Below, one piece after another: positions 33,171 to 41,254 of a DNA stretch of 49,207 nucleotides. The position numbers and the translations under genes are program-made. This stretch comes from Symploca sp. SIO2E9 (GTDB lineage Bacteria; Cyanobacteriota; Cyanobacteriia; Cyanobacteriales; Coleofasciculaceae), in the NCBI GenBank assembly GCA_010692645.1, contig JAAHGS010000040.1, forward strand, positions 1-49,207, in the 5' to 3' direction. A model generated the notes under the pieces. The model was not told the origin of the DNA, searched no databases, and saw only the letters and a list, made by a program, of their open reading frames with translations. How positions within the stretch are numbered: position 1 is the first letter of the stretch; every line of letters begins with the position of its first letter.

Positions 33171-33629
33171 TTAACTATCGATTGGTCGCAGTCGTGTTAC
33201 CTTCAAGTTAAACTCACCACCGCCAGTTTCACCAAAAGCACGCACCCGAATAATATATTGACCTGACTCAGTAATTCTGGCAAATAAAAGAGAATTAGTA
33301 CTGCCATCGGGACCATCATCATTTTCTGCGATAGTCGAGCCATCAGCTGCCATGAGCGTGACAATAGTATCAAAGTTATCTGAGGTCAGATCAATAGCAA
33401 CTTGATCCCCATCCTGTAAATCTACTAAGTAATCGCGGGCAAAACCACCATCGCCGGTAGGGATATCTCTTTCTGAGAGTTTGTCATTGATTTCATTAGT
33501 ATCAGGAATAGGGAGCGGAGTGTAAAGTCGGTTCTGCGCTCTTGCTGCCGCTGAAGTCAAGCTTACTGCCAACAAAGCTACAGGGACGAGTAAAGAAAAG
33601 CCAAACCGAGCGGCAATAGCATTAGTCAT
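33171..33629 (-). CDS. Secreted PPC-domain protein
   Basis: 152 residues. A signal peptide (about 1-31, cut after AARA) is followed by a single pre-peptidase C-terminal (PPC) domain: YLVDLQDGDQVAIDL, FDTIVTLMAADGS, NDDGPDG and GQYIIRVRAF, a compact beta sandwich with a DxxDG-type loop. PPC domains usually sit on secreted proteases or adhesins; here the domain stands alone. A periplasmic or extracellular place is inferred from the signal. It is downstream of nothing on its strand but the GH10-like gene begins just behind it, so the two could be cotranscribed. Confidence 0.87.
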   Translation of the reverse strand: MTNAIAARFGFSLLVPVALLAVSLTSAAARAQNRLYTPLPIPDTNEINDKLSERDIPTGDGGFARDYLVDLQDGDQVAIDLTSDNFDTIVTLMAADGSTIAENDDGPDGSTNSLLFARITESGQYIIRVRAFGETGGGEFNLKVTRLRPIDS

Positions 33630-33704
33630 ATAAGATCTGTCATTTAAAGCGATAACGGCTCAATTATAGGCTCTGCGATACCTCTATTGGTTTTGAGCTT
33701 ATTG

Positions 33705-36629
33705 CTATTGAGCCAAACTTAATCGCCCTCGATTCAAAGCTGTACGCTCCCCATAGTGCAGTAACCTTTCAATTGTTGCCAGACGATTATCCCACACTTG
33801 AACTTGATAGGGCTGCATCCTCCCTTGCTCCTGCATCCATTTGGGAAATTGAGAGCGAAAAGATAACAGCAGTGCTTTTGCCGCAGCTAAATTCTGCAGT
33901 GATGGTTCGGCTGCTAGTTGATTTAGGGACTCCGAGAGCGCATCAGCTTGTTTACCCCACTCAGAGAGTACTGGCTCCCGAATCCAGATTTGATTATTGG
34001 TCAATAGAAAATTCCACTCTCTTTGCAGTGCCTCGTAGCGAACCGCTGCTGCTGGGAAAGGCTGACGGTAGGGCAAGGGTTCAGCATTAGAGCCTTCGTC
34101 TCTGCCCTGAGTGCGACTGAAGATTTTACGCAAATTAACATTAAGATTCTCCACTGCAAACAGAGCGTACCCACCTGCGGGTAAATCCCTGAGTAATTGA
34201 ATTTGATCAACCGCGATAATATCAGGCAAATTCAACAGCCGAATTCCTGGTAAAACTAAGGCCCTACTGAGAGAAGACTGTCTCAACACTGGCTGTGCTA
34301 AATTATGCAGACTATTGGTATCAGGTGCGTAAGTCATGGGCACAATCATGTCAAGATCACCTCGACGCGCCCAAGCTTCCCAATTTTGTTGTAGTCTTTG
34401 TAGGCGCTCTGCTCTGGGCTTGGCAAAGACAGCAGCAGATAAAATCAGCTCAGGACGTTTTTTTCGTAGGTGAGAAGACACTGTCGCAACAAAGCGGTCG
34501 ATTTGTTGGATGCGAAAATCTGTCCACTTCTGCCACAGGACGCGATCGCGAGGGTAAACTTCAATGGGGTCAACTCCCGTCAATTTCTCGAACTGTTCCC
34601 TTGCTGCTTGACCATAGCCGTAGGTTTGATTAACCTTAGGGTCTTGAAAAGGGTAACGAATGTAGTCTAACTGAATACCATCAACTTCATAGCGGTTAGC
34701 AATTTCGTCTAAGAGTGCAATCAGATAGCGACGCACCTGGGGATTAGCAGGGTCTAGAAAAGCCTTTTTGCTATGGTGATGGAACAAACGACCATGTTTA
34801 TCAACCACAGCCCAATCAGGATTAAGCTCTAGAATAGGGCCTCGATAGTCAGCTGGTTGCTCCAAGACAGTATTGTGAAGCTGATTAGCCGCCGCGAAGA
34901 TCCAAACCCAGGCGTGCAACTCCATACCCCGCTCATGGGCTAACTCAACCGCTGCTTCCAGAGGGTCCCAACCCTTAACTAAGGGGTTTTGCTCCGGCGC
35001 AACCTGACTGGGATAAATCGGATAACTGGCATTAACTGTTTCAAAAAAAACCGTATTAAAACCGGCTTTTGCCAGCTTGTCAAAAATCTTCGCTAAATCC
35101 TTCTTTGATTTCGTACTGACAATGGTGCCTCTGTCTAACCAAATTGCCCTAATTTCCGGTTGGGCAAGCTGACGGTCCGTAGGGTAATTTTCCCAGAGAG
35201 TGCGTCGTGTCTGGAGCCAGTGTTGTCTTGCTCCCCGATAGTCTTGCTCAGCAACCGCTTGCTGAAAGTTTTGTAAACCAGCCTTTGCCTGAGCAATGAT
35301 TTCAGTAGCATTCTGAATTTTATCTAGATTGGCATTTCCCTTCTCATTGTTAACCAGGAATTGTTCAATAGCAGCAACTGTTGGCAAGTCAAGACCACTA
35401 TTAGCCGCATTGGCAGCCAACAGAGCACTTTCAAAACGACCAATGAGGTTTTCCAGCTCTTGACCCATAGCTGATACTTGCAAGGAGGTGAGAGTTTCCC
35501 TAGGCTCAGAATTGGCTGGTAGTCGTCTTAACAATTGATTAGAACCTGTTTGAGTAACTCTGCCATGATCTGCAACTCTCCTACTGGCAGAAGTATTTGG
35601 AGTTTGGGAAGGCATGCAGTAGGGTGGTGATTCGTCTGTGGCGGTATTCAACTCTTGAACATTTAAATCATAGCGATCGAGAGCTGCTAGTAACCAGGCA
35701 CTATCCACCTCAGCTGATGCCACCTTATCAATACCCCAGCGCCAACCGAAAAATGTAGATTGTTCAGTTGTAACCACTGCCGGTGGATTATCATCCCGAT
35801 TCCAGATAGCGGCGATACTAGAATCCTGACTAGTGGGAATTACTGCCCCTCCCTGAATAGTTCTAGCAAGTTCCTCGGACTCCATCTGGATTTCTCCTTC
35901 AGTTGGCAAGGTTTCCATGGTAGAGGCTTGGCTGAGGTTAAAACCCCAATAGGCACCAAAGAGCACACGCAAGCGATTTCGTACTGCTGGCTGTGAGAGA
36001 TTACCCATTGGTCCACTCACAATTACCTTACCGCCTTGGTGCATCCATTCTTGCAATGCCACTAGCTGTGAAGGTTTAAGCAATTCAATATTAGGCAAAA
36101 ACAGCAGCTGAGGGTTTCCCAAATCTGAGGCTTTCTGGACTTGAGCCAAGTCAACAATGCAGTAGTCAATACCTGTTAAGCGCAAGCGCCTGCTAATTCC
36201 TGCCCAATGCCCATCATTATCAAGGCTTTTAACTACTGCCAGTTGTGCTGTTGCTGCCGTGGAAATCTCCCCAGCTTCTTGAGCTAATTTTAGAGGTATA
36301 GCATCAGTACTATCCTCATCAAATCTTGTTTCAACACTAGTGTCTGTAACAATGCCTCCCCAAGCTGCTGGTAACAGTACTAGAGAATTGAGCAAAGTAC
36401 CAATCAAGCTGCCTAAGACAAGGTTCTTGATCTCAAAACCTGCACTTGTCAAATCACAGCACCCTAACAGCTTGAGAACAGAAAAACCTTGCCTCTCTAA
36501 TTTAGGGTCTAATTTGGTTGACAAATGGCACTGCCCAGAAGAACAAGAATCACTCCTCAACACAATCTGCTCCTTATTCTGTGTTCCAACCTCAACACCC
36601 CTAGGTACTTTAGCAGGTTGTCGGAGCAA
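33705..36629 (-). CDS. GH10-like glycosyl hydrolase (DUF187/GHL10 family), secreted
   Basis: 974 residues. A hydrophobic segment (about 68-92) acts as signal or anchor. Then comes a region with a ThuA/GATase-like pattern (about 110-320), a linker, and the GHL10 TIM-barrel (about 493-850). The barrel has IRAIWLDRG, FDKLAKAGFNTVFFETVNAS, HAWVWIF, VDGIQLDYIRYP and MIVPMTYAPD, where the Asp of QLDYIRYP is the likely catalytic acid. The family includes E. coli YddW/DigH, which cleaves denuded peptidoglycan glycans; this protein may act on wall polymer. The start is a TTG at 36629 four bases from a repeat hairpin, and a shorter N-terminus is quite possible. Confidence 0.85.
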   Translation of the reverse strand: MLRQPAKVPRGVEVGTQNKEQIVLRSDSCSSGQCHLSTKLDPKLERQGFSVLKLLGCCDLTSAGFEIKNLVLGSLIGTLLNSLVLLPAAWGGIVTDTSVETRFDEDSTDAIPLKLAQEAGEISTAATAQLAVVKSLDNDGHWAGISRRLRLTGIDYCIVDLAQVQKASDLGNPQLLFLPNIELLKPSQLVALQEWMHQGGKVIVSGPMGNLSQPAVRNRLRVLFGAYWGFNLSQASTMETLPTEGEIQMESEELARTIQGGAVIPTSQDSSIAAIWNRDDNPPAVVTTEQSTFFGWRWGIDKVASAEVDSAWLLAALDRYDLNVQELNTATDESPPYCMPSQTPNTSASRRVADHGRVTQTGSNQLLRRLPANSEPRETLTSLQVSAMGQELENLIGRFESALLAANAANSGLDLPTVAAIEQFLVNNEKGNANLDKIQNATEIIAQAKAGLQNFQQAVAEQDYRGARQHWLQTRRTLWENYPTDRQLAQPEIRAIWLDRGTIVSTKSKKDLAKIFDKLAKAGFNTVFFETVNASYPIYPSQVAPEQNPLVKGWDPLEAAVELAHERGMELHAWVWIFAAANQLHNTVLEQPADYRGPILELNPDWAVVDKHGRLFHHHSKKAFLDPANPQVRRYLIALLDEIANRYEVDGIQLDYIRYPFQDPKVNQTYGYGQAAREQFEKLTGVDPIEVYPRDRVLWQKWTDFRIQQIDRFVATVSSHLRKKRPELILSAAVFAKPRAERLQRLQQNWEAWARRGDLDMIVPMTYAPDTNSLHNLAQPVLRQSSLSRALVLPGIRLLNLPDIIAVDQIQLLRDLPAGGYALFAVENLNVNLRKIFSRTQGRDEGSNAEPLPYRQPFPAAAVRYEALQREWNFLLTNNQIWIREPVLSEWGKQADALSESLNQLAAEPSLQNLAAAKALLLSFRSQFPKWMQEQGRMQPYQVQVWDNRLATIERLLHYGERTALNRGRLSLAQ

Positions 36630-36632
36630 AAA

Positions 36633-36731
36633 GTGACGTACCTACACTTCTGTTTGAGTAAGTGTAGGCTTCTGGCTCGGCTAGGATGCCAAAACTTCCT
36701 TCGCAGTACTCCTTCTGTCAACCCGAACGGC
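36633..36731 (-). repeat. Terminal hairpin copy C of the 3332/9492 repeat family, with flank
   Basis: On the - strand, GAAGCCTACAC ... GTGTAGGTACGTCAC matches the end of repeat copy A, with a different but still paired stem interior. The adjoining ~60 bases on the - strand (reading GLTEGVLRRKFWHPSRARS) look like a decayed transposase C-terminus. It lies between the helicase stop and the GH10-like gene start. Confidence 0.5.
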
Positions 36732-39434
36732 TTAATTGGGCAAGACTTCATTAACTGGGAAGCGATCAAGTAACTGTATAGCGCGTATGGCATTGAGTTT
36801 CATCGCTTCTGCTAGATGAGGCACATGGGGAATTTGCGAGAGAAAATCCACGGTTCGACGCAAGATGCGCACAATGTTACCTTCATCCAAACTAGTGTGA
36901 TTACATAACTCTGCCCATTCCACGCCCAATGCCCACTGTTCAACTAGACCAATCAATTCACCAATGATGTGATCGAGGTATTTATACTCCGGCCAAACTT
37001 GCAATGCCACATTATATCGGCGCTGCAATTGAAACAGCTGACGACGTGTTCCTCTCAAACTTCTCAATGCCTCCAATACTGACTCTGCTGGTGAGTAGTT
37101 TGTCCAGCTATCGGGGCGAGGAGTTTCAGTAACCAGAGCGCAGGCAGCCCCTGCAAGGTGGTGGGGGTCTAATTCATTAAAAGAACCAGACATTAGGGCT
37201 AAACCCAGCCACAATTCGTTATCCCCCCTAATTGCTGCTGCTGCTTCTCCCAGAGGTGTAGGCGTCACCTCATCAAGGCAACCGAAGGCCCTTAAAATTT
37301 CAATTAGACTCAGAAACTCTTGCCAGTGGCGTGCTTGGTATTCTCGGAATTTCAGCTGACGCCTGTTGATTTCCTCCTGCAAGGCTAAGCGGCGTCTCTG
37401 AAGTTTGAGCAGTTTTGAGGGAGTGCCCCACTGGCAAAGACGATGAGTTTCCAGTTGAGTGTTTAATTGCTCTACTACTTGCTGCTGCGCCTCAACTTCT
37501 GGAGCAACTTCTATAATTGCAAAGGTGGGAATCAAGGAGGCAATGTTGGCTGTTTCTGGGGTGCCACTCCTAATTTGACCAGGCTTGAGATTAAGTTCTG
37601 CTGGCAGTTCTAAAGACCCAATCTCTGCGTTTGTGGGCTGATTATGCCAGCCCACAACATCAGCTATTGTCGCTACATACCAGCGGTTAGCAGCGCTTAA
37701 GCAGACTAGATAAGGAAATTGACCGCGTCCCTTTTCCTTAGTAACCAAAACTGCTGGCACTGGAGAGGCAACAGGCACATACTTGCCTTTTAAGTAGAGG
37801 ATAGTTCCTGGGGCAATCTCTGGTAGTGCCGTAGACAGCTCATTAGCTTGCACCTGTGCAGCTTGAGATTCTAGAATCTTCAGTAAGCGGCGTTCTTCTT
37901 TGAGGCGTTCTTTGAGTTTCTCATAGCTAGAGAGTGCTTCCAACTCTACTGGTGCCATTTGAATATCAATTTTTGCCAGTTCCGTGGTCAACTCAGTAAT
38001 TGCCAGTTGCAGAGGTTTTTGATCCAAAGTTGCCAGGTATTGCCCAAAGCTACGTTCGATCAAATTCTTAGCTTCTGCCATAGTGTGGGTTTGCAGCAAA
38101 TTCAGTACCATCCCATAGTTGGGAGTAAACTGGCTCACTAGGGGATCTGCACCAGCGGTTGCTAAATAAGCAGCTTCCTTTGCCCCTTCAAATCGTGTCT
38201 GCACAGTTACGACATTGCCTGTGGTATCCATGCCCCGACGCCCTGCCCTACCAGACATTTGCAAAAATTCAGAAGGCTTGAGTAACCGATGTCCCTCATC
38301 AGTACGCTTAGAAAGAGAAGAAATAACCGTAGTGCGGGCTGGCATATTAATTCCCGCTGCCAAGGTTTCGGTGGCAAAAACTACTTTAACTAGACCTTGC
38401 TGGAAAAGTTCTTCAATCAACCCTTTCCAGGCTGGTAAAACTCCAGCGTGATGAGCAGCAATACCTCGACAGAGCGGTTCAACGTGTCCGGCTCTAGCTG
38501 CTTCAGGATTACGAGCCAAAAATTCGTTAACTTGTGTTTGCAGTTGTGCCGCCTCTGATTCGGAAACCAGTGAGAAGGAGGCTAGTTCTTCCACCGACTG
38601 GTCACAGCCCCGACGGCTGAAGATAAAGTAAATTGCTGGTAACATGTCCCGCTGTTGCAATTCACTGAGAATGTAGGTGATGTTGGGACACTCTGGACGT
38701 TCTGCCTTCCTTGTTCTACCTTTCTGGCGTTTGGACTTAAGGCTGGGATTAATCTGTGTCTGGCTTTGAGCAAGAAGGGGAACCAAGCCCTTGCTGTTGG
38801 CAAAGTAAAATTGCAAGGGAACTGGTCGGAAGTCAGAGTAAATTAGTTCGGTGGAACCGTGAACCAGATTGAGCCAGTCGGTTAGTTGGTCAGAGTTAGC
38901 AATAGTAGCAGAAAGGGCAACCAGCTGTATTGCTGGCGGACAATAGATAATAGATTCTTCCCAAACTGTACCCCGCTGTCGGTCATTCATATAATGGCAC
39001 TCATCGAGTACCACTGCCTCAACGCCCTCAAGGGAGGCTCCAACTTCTCCAATTGGCGTCCCATAAAGCATATTGCGGAAAATTTCCGTGGTCATCACCA
39101 AGATTGGGGCTTCTCTGTTGAAGGAGGCATCACCAGTAACCAAGCCTACTTGCTCATCGCCAAACTTGTGGCGAAAGTCCCGCAACTTTTGGTTTGAGAG
39201 CGCTTTTAAGGGTGTTGTGTAGAAAACGCGACCACCCCGCGACAGAGCCCTGTAAATGGCGTATTCTCCAACTAGGGTTTTCCCGGAACCTGTGGGGGCA
39301 CAGACAACTACGGAACGACCAGCATTCAGGGCGGCAATTGCCTCTTGCTGAAACTGATCCAGTTCAAAGGGAAATAGATTATTTAGGTCAAGCTCTGTCT
39401 GGTTAGTGGCAACGTTCACACAAAGTATTTCCAA
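36732..39434 (-). CDS. Ski2/Mtr4-like DEAD/DEAH-box RNA helicase
   Basis: A 900-residue superfamily 2 helicase. Motifs: Walker A APTGSGKTLVGEYA (about 45-52), Walker B with DECH (about 141-144), motif III SATIAN, RG/NMPART in the second RecA domain (FATETLAAGINMPART), and motif VI QMSGRAGRRGMD. A DSHCT domain, as in Ski2, Mtr4 and Dob1, occupies the last ~170 residues. Cyanobacteria and plant chloroplasts (ISE2) have such a helicase; it acts in RNA processing or group II intron/rRNA maturation. The start chosen is the first ATG; TNQTELDLNN shortly after fits a cytoplasmic start. It lies upstream of the GH10-like gene on the same strand, separated by a repeat. Confidence 0.93.
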   Translation of the reverse strand: MEILCVNVATNQTELDLNNLFPFELDQFQQEAIAALNAGRSVVVCAPTGSGKTLVGEYAIYRALSRGGRVFYTTPLKALSNQKLRDFRHKFGDEQVGLVTGDASFNREAPILVMTTEIFRNMLYGTPIGEVGASLEGVEAVVLDECHYMNDRQRGTVWEESIIYCPPAIQLVALSATIANSDQLTDWLNLVHGSTELIYSDFRPVPLQFYFANSKGLVPLLAQSQTQINPSLKSKRQKGRTRKAERPECPNITYILSELQQRDMLPAIYFIFSRRGCDQSVEELASFSLVSESEAAQLQTQVNEFLARNPEAARAGHVEPLCRGIAAHHAGVLPAWKGLIEELFQQGLVKVVFATETLAAGINMPARTTVISSLSKRTDEGHRLLKPSEFLQMSGRAGRRGMDTTGNVVTVQTRFEGAKEAAYLATAGADPLVSQFTPNYGMVLNLLQTHTMAEAKNLIERSFGQYLATLDQKPLQLAITELTTELAKIDIQMAPVELEALSSYEKLKERLKEERRLLKILESQAAQVQANELSTALPEIAPGTILYLKGKYVPVASPVPAVLVTKEKGRGQFPYLVCLSAANRWYVATIADVVGWHNQPTNAEIGSLELPAELNLKPGQIRSGTPETANIASLIPTFAIIEVAPEVEAQQQVVEQLNTQLETHRLCQWGTPSKLLKLQRRRLALQEEINRRQLKFREYQARHWQEFLSLIEILRAFGCLDEVTPTPLGEAAAAIRGDNELWLGLALMSGSFNELDPHHLAGAACALVTETPRPDSWTNYSPAESVLEALRSLRGTRRQLFQLQRRYNVALQVWPEYKYLDHIIGELIGLVEQWALGVEWAELCNHTSLDEGNIVRILRRTVDFLSQIPHVPHLAEAMKLNAIRAIQLLDRFPVNEVLPN

Positions 39435-39573
39435 TGTATTTATCTAGATGAATTCTCAAGCTATTGGCTGGCATCGACACCCAATAGGCTCGATGGTTAT
39501 ATTTTTACATTTTCCTGATCTCAACATGCTATAGTCTTGCTAAGTGTTACCAAAAGAAGTATTGATATGGTAA

Positions 39574-39774
39574 GTGCTGACTTCAACTAGAACTCAAATT
39601 GAACATCATTTATTCCCTAAAATTCCAGTTAATAAGATGGCGCAAGCCAGAAAGCTTGTTAAGTCCTTTTGTTTGTCCAAAGGTATTTCTTACCATGAGG
39701 TTGGTATTGCTAAAGCTTATCAGGAAGTTTTGCAAAAATTACACAGCATTACCTCTAATACCAATTTCCTATGA
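39574..39774 (+). pseudogene. Fatty-acid desaturase, C-terminal fragment
   Basis: From about 39592 the frame reads TQIEHHLFPKIPVNKMAQAR and ends with SYHEVGIAKAYQEVLQKL. QIEHHLFP is the third histidine box (QxxHH) of membrane front-end or acyl-lipid desaturases, and the following ~55 residues match their C-terminal tail in length and pattern. Everything before the box, including the first two His boxes and the membrane helices, is missing; the upstream bases have stops in all frames. This is a remnant that cannot be active. Confidence 0.75.
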
Positions 39775-39954
39775 AGAGGCACTAACCTGATCACGTAGCT
39801 AGTACGCTACTTAGGAACGGGACAACCTCAGTCTAACTTAACTCGAAATAACGCCCAAAATCCCTGCGTAGGAGTTTTTTTGGGGGGCGTCTCATGCAAT
39901 TCAGCATAACAGTTACGGAAAAGCCATAATTTTAGAAAAGGATAAATTATATCT

Positions 39955-40209
39955 ATGATCATGGAAAATTATAGTATAAGGGAGTCTTTTGTTGGCAAAG
40001 ATATGAGTTTATCAGTTTATCCAAAATATAGTGATCTCAAAGGTTTTGTGGAGCAAGCAGGTTGTTTCGATTCCCAAATTGATTTCTATACTTATCGTCT
40101 TATAATGCTTGTTGGTTTTCTGGTTATTAATATTTTAGAGATTTCTGTAATAATTACAATATTCCGTATCATGAAACAGGTCTTTGGCAAGCGTTTAAAG
40201 AGACTTTAA
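39955..40209 (+). pseudogene. Fatty-acid desaturase-like N-terminal fragment
   Basis: 84 residues from ATG 39955 (or 39961). The segment YPKYSDLKGFVEQAGCFDSQ followed by a hydrophobic helix (about 46-68) looks like the start of an acyl-lipid desaturase up to its first membrane helix. The frame then ends with an unrelated basic tail. No His box is reached. The order (C-terminal piece first, N-terminal piece second) means the two cannot come from one simple truncation. An independent short membrane protein is the alternative, since the frame is intact. Confidence 0.45.
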
Positions 40210-40252
40210 CTTACTTAAATACCATAAGCAGCCTGTCAGTATCAAAATAAAT

Positions 40253-41182
40253 GTGGAGAATTTAGGAATGGCTAATCAAAGACAAATAGGCGAAACATAT
40301 AACTACATGGATGAGATTTTTCGTATGTCTTTTGGTGAAAATGCTGATATTACCGGTGCCATGTATAATGGTGATTTTTCCAAATCTTTAGAACAAGCCC
40401 AGTCTGAAAAGCATAAATATATACTCAATGCTTTAAATGTACAAGAAAGTTCAACTCTACTGGATATTGGGTGTGGATGGGGTCCCCTGTTGATGAAAGC
40501 AAAAGAGAGGAAAGCAAATGGAATTGGTTTAACATTATCAACCAAACAAGCTGATAGCTGCAAAGCTCATGAACTTCAAGTTTATGTGAAAGACTGGAAA
40601 GAGATAAGTTCTGATCCAACTGTTGAAAAGTTTGAGGCAATTGCTAGTGTTGGTTCTTTTGAACATTTTTGCTCTATTGAGGAGTACCTAGCTAATCAAC
40701 AAGAAGATATCTATAAAAAATTCTTTAAGTTTTGCTATGATAGACTTCAATCTGGAGGTCGATTATTTTTGCAGACAATGATGTGGGGTAGAAATGCTCC
40801 TAGTTATGAAGAGATTTCATTGAAAGCTAAGTGGGGATCCAATGAATATCTGGTTGCAGTGCTAGAAAAATTTTATCCAGGCTCTTGGCTTCCCTATGGA
40901 CAAGAACAAATTGTTAAGATTGCAGCTCCCTATTTCAAAGTAGTTTCATTAAATAATGGTCGCAAAGACTATATTCAAACGATGAATGAATGGAATAAGA
41001 GACTAAATTCCCCTAGCTTTAAAAAGCTAATAAAGGTTTTTTCCTTGATTCCATATTTCCTTAAAGATAAGAGCTTTCGCTACAAAATTGAGTCTCTTAT
41101 TTTTCTTAAAGGATATAACAGGGAGTGTTTTATTAGAGAGATTATGGATCATCAAAGAATTGTTTTTGAACGGTTGTCTTGA
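40253..41182 (+). CDS. Cyclopropane-fatty-acid synthase-like methyltransferase (CFAS family)
   Basis: 309 residues; ATG 40268 (MANQRQIGETYNYMDE) is the likelier start, after the weak GAGAATTTAGGA. Family motifs: YNYMDEIFRM, the SAM site TLLDIGCGWGPLLMKAKER, GLTLSTKQAD, the catalytic-region EHFCSIEEY, and RLQSGGRLFLQTMM. CFAS enzymes add methyl or methylene groups to double bonds of phospholipid acyl chains, so a desaturase is their natural partner, and desaturase pieces lie directly upstream. The gene is AT-rich compared with its neighbours, which suggests recent transfer. The substrate is unknown. It has no second domain. Confidence 0.85.
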   Translation: MENLGMANQRQIGETYNYMDEIFRMSFGENADITGAMYNGDFSKSLEQAQSEKHKYILNALNVQESSTLLDIGCGWGPLLMKAKERKANGIGLTLSTKQADSCKAHELQVYVKDWKEISSDPTVEKFEAIASVGSFEHFCSIEEYLANQQEDIYKKFFKFCYDRLQSGGRLFLQTMMWGRNAPSYEEISLKAKWGSNEYLVAVLEKFYPGSWLPYGQEQIVKIAAPYFKVVSLNNGRKDYIQTMNEWNKRLNSPSFKKLIKVFSLIPYFLKDKSFRYKIESLIFLKGYNRECFIREIMDHQRIVFERLS

Positions 41183-41205
41183 ATTGTATTTACCTACTTG
41201 TAAGT

Positions 41206-41236
41206 AAATTGGATAATTTATTTCTTGGAGTTCCCT
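41206..41236 (+). repeat. Solo terminal repeat, same as 227-257
   Basis: AATTGGATAATTTATTTCTT and the following GGAGTTCCCT repeat the right end of the element at 70-257 base for base over about 30 positions. No left end is found nearby. It separates the CFAS-like gene from the TPR gene. Confidence 0.75.
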
Positions 41237-41254
41237 AACCAGATTCTATATTTC

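Noticed and set aside
33773-34090. Open frames antisense to the GH10-like, helicase and kinase genes
   Set aside because: They are other-frame shadows of well-supported genes and show no family motifs.
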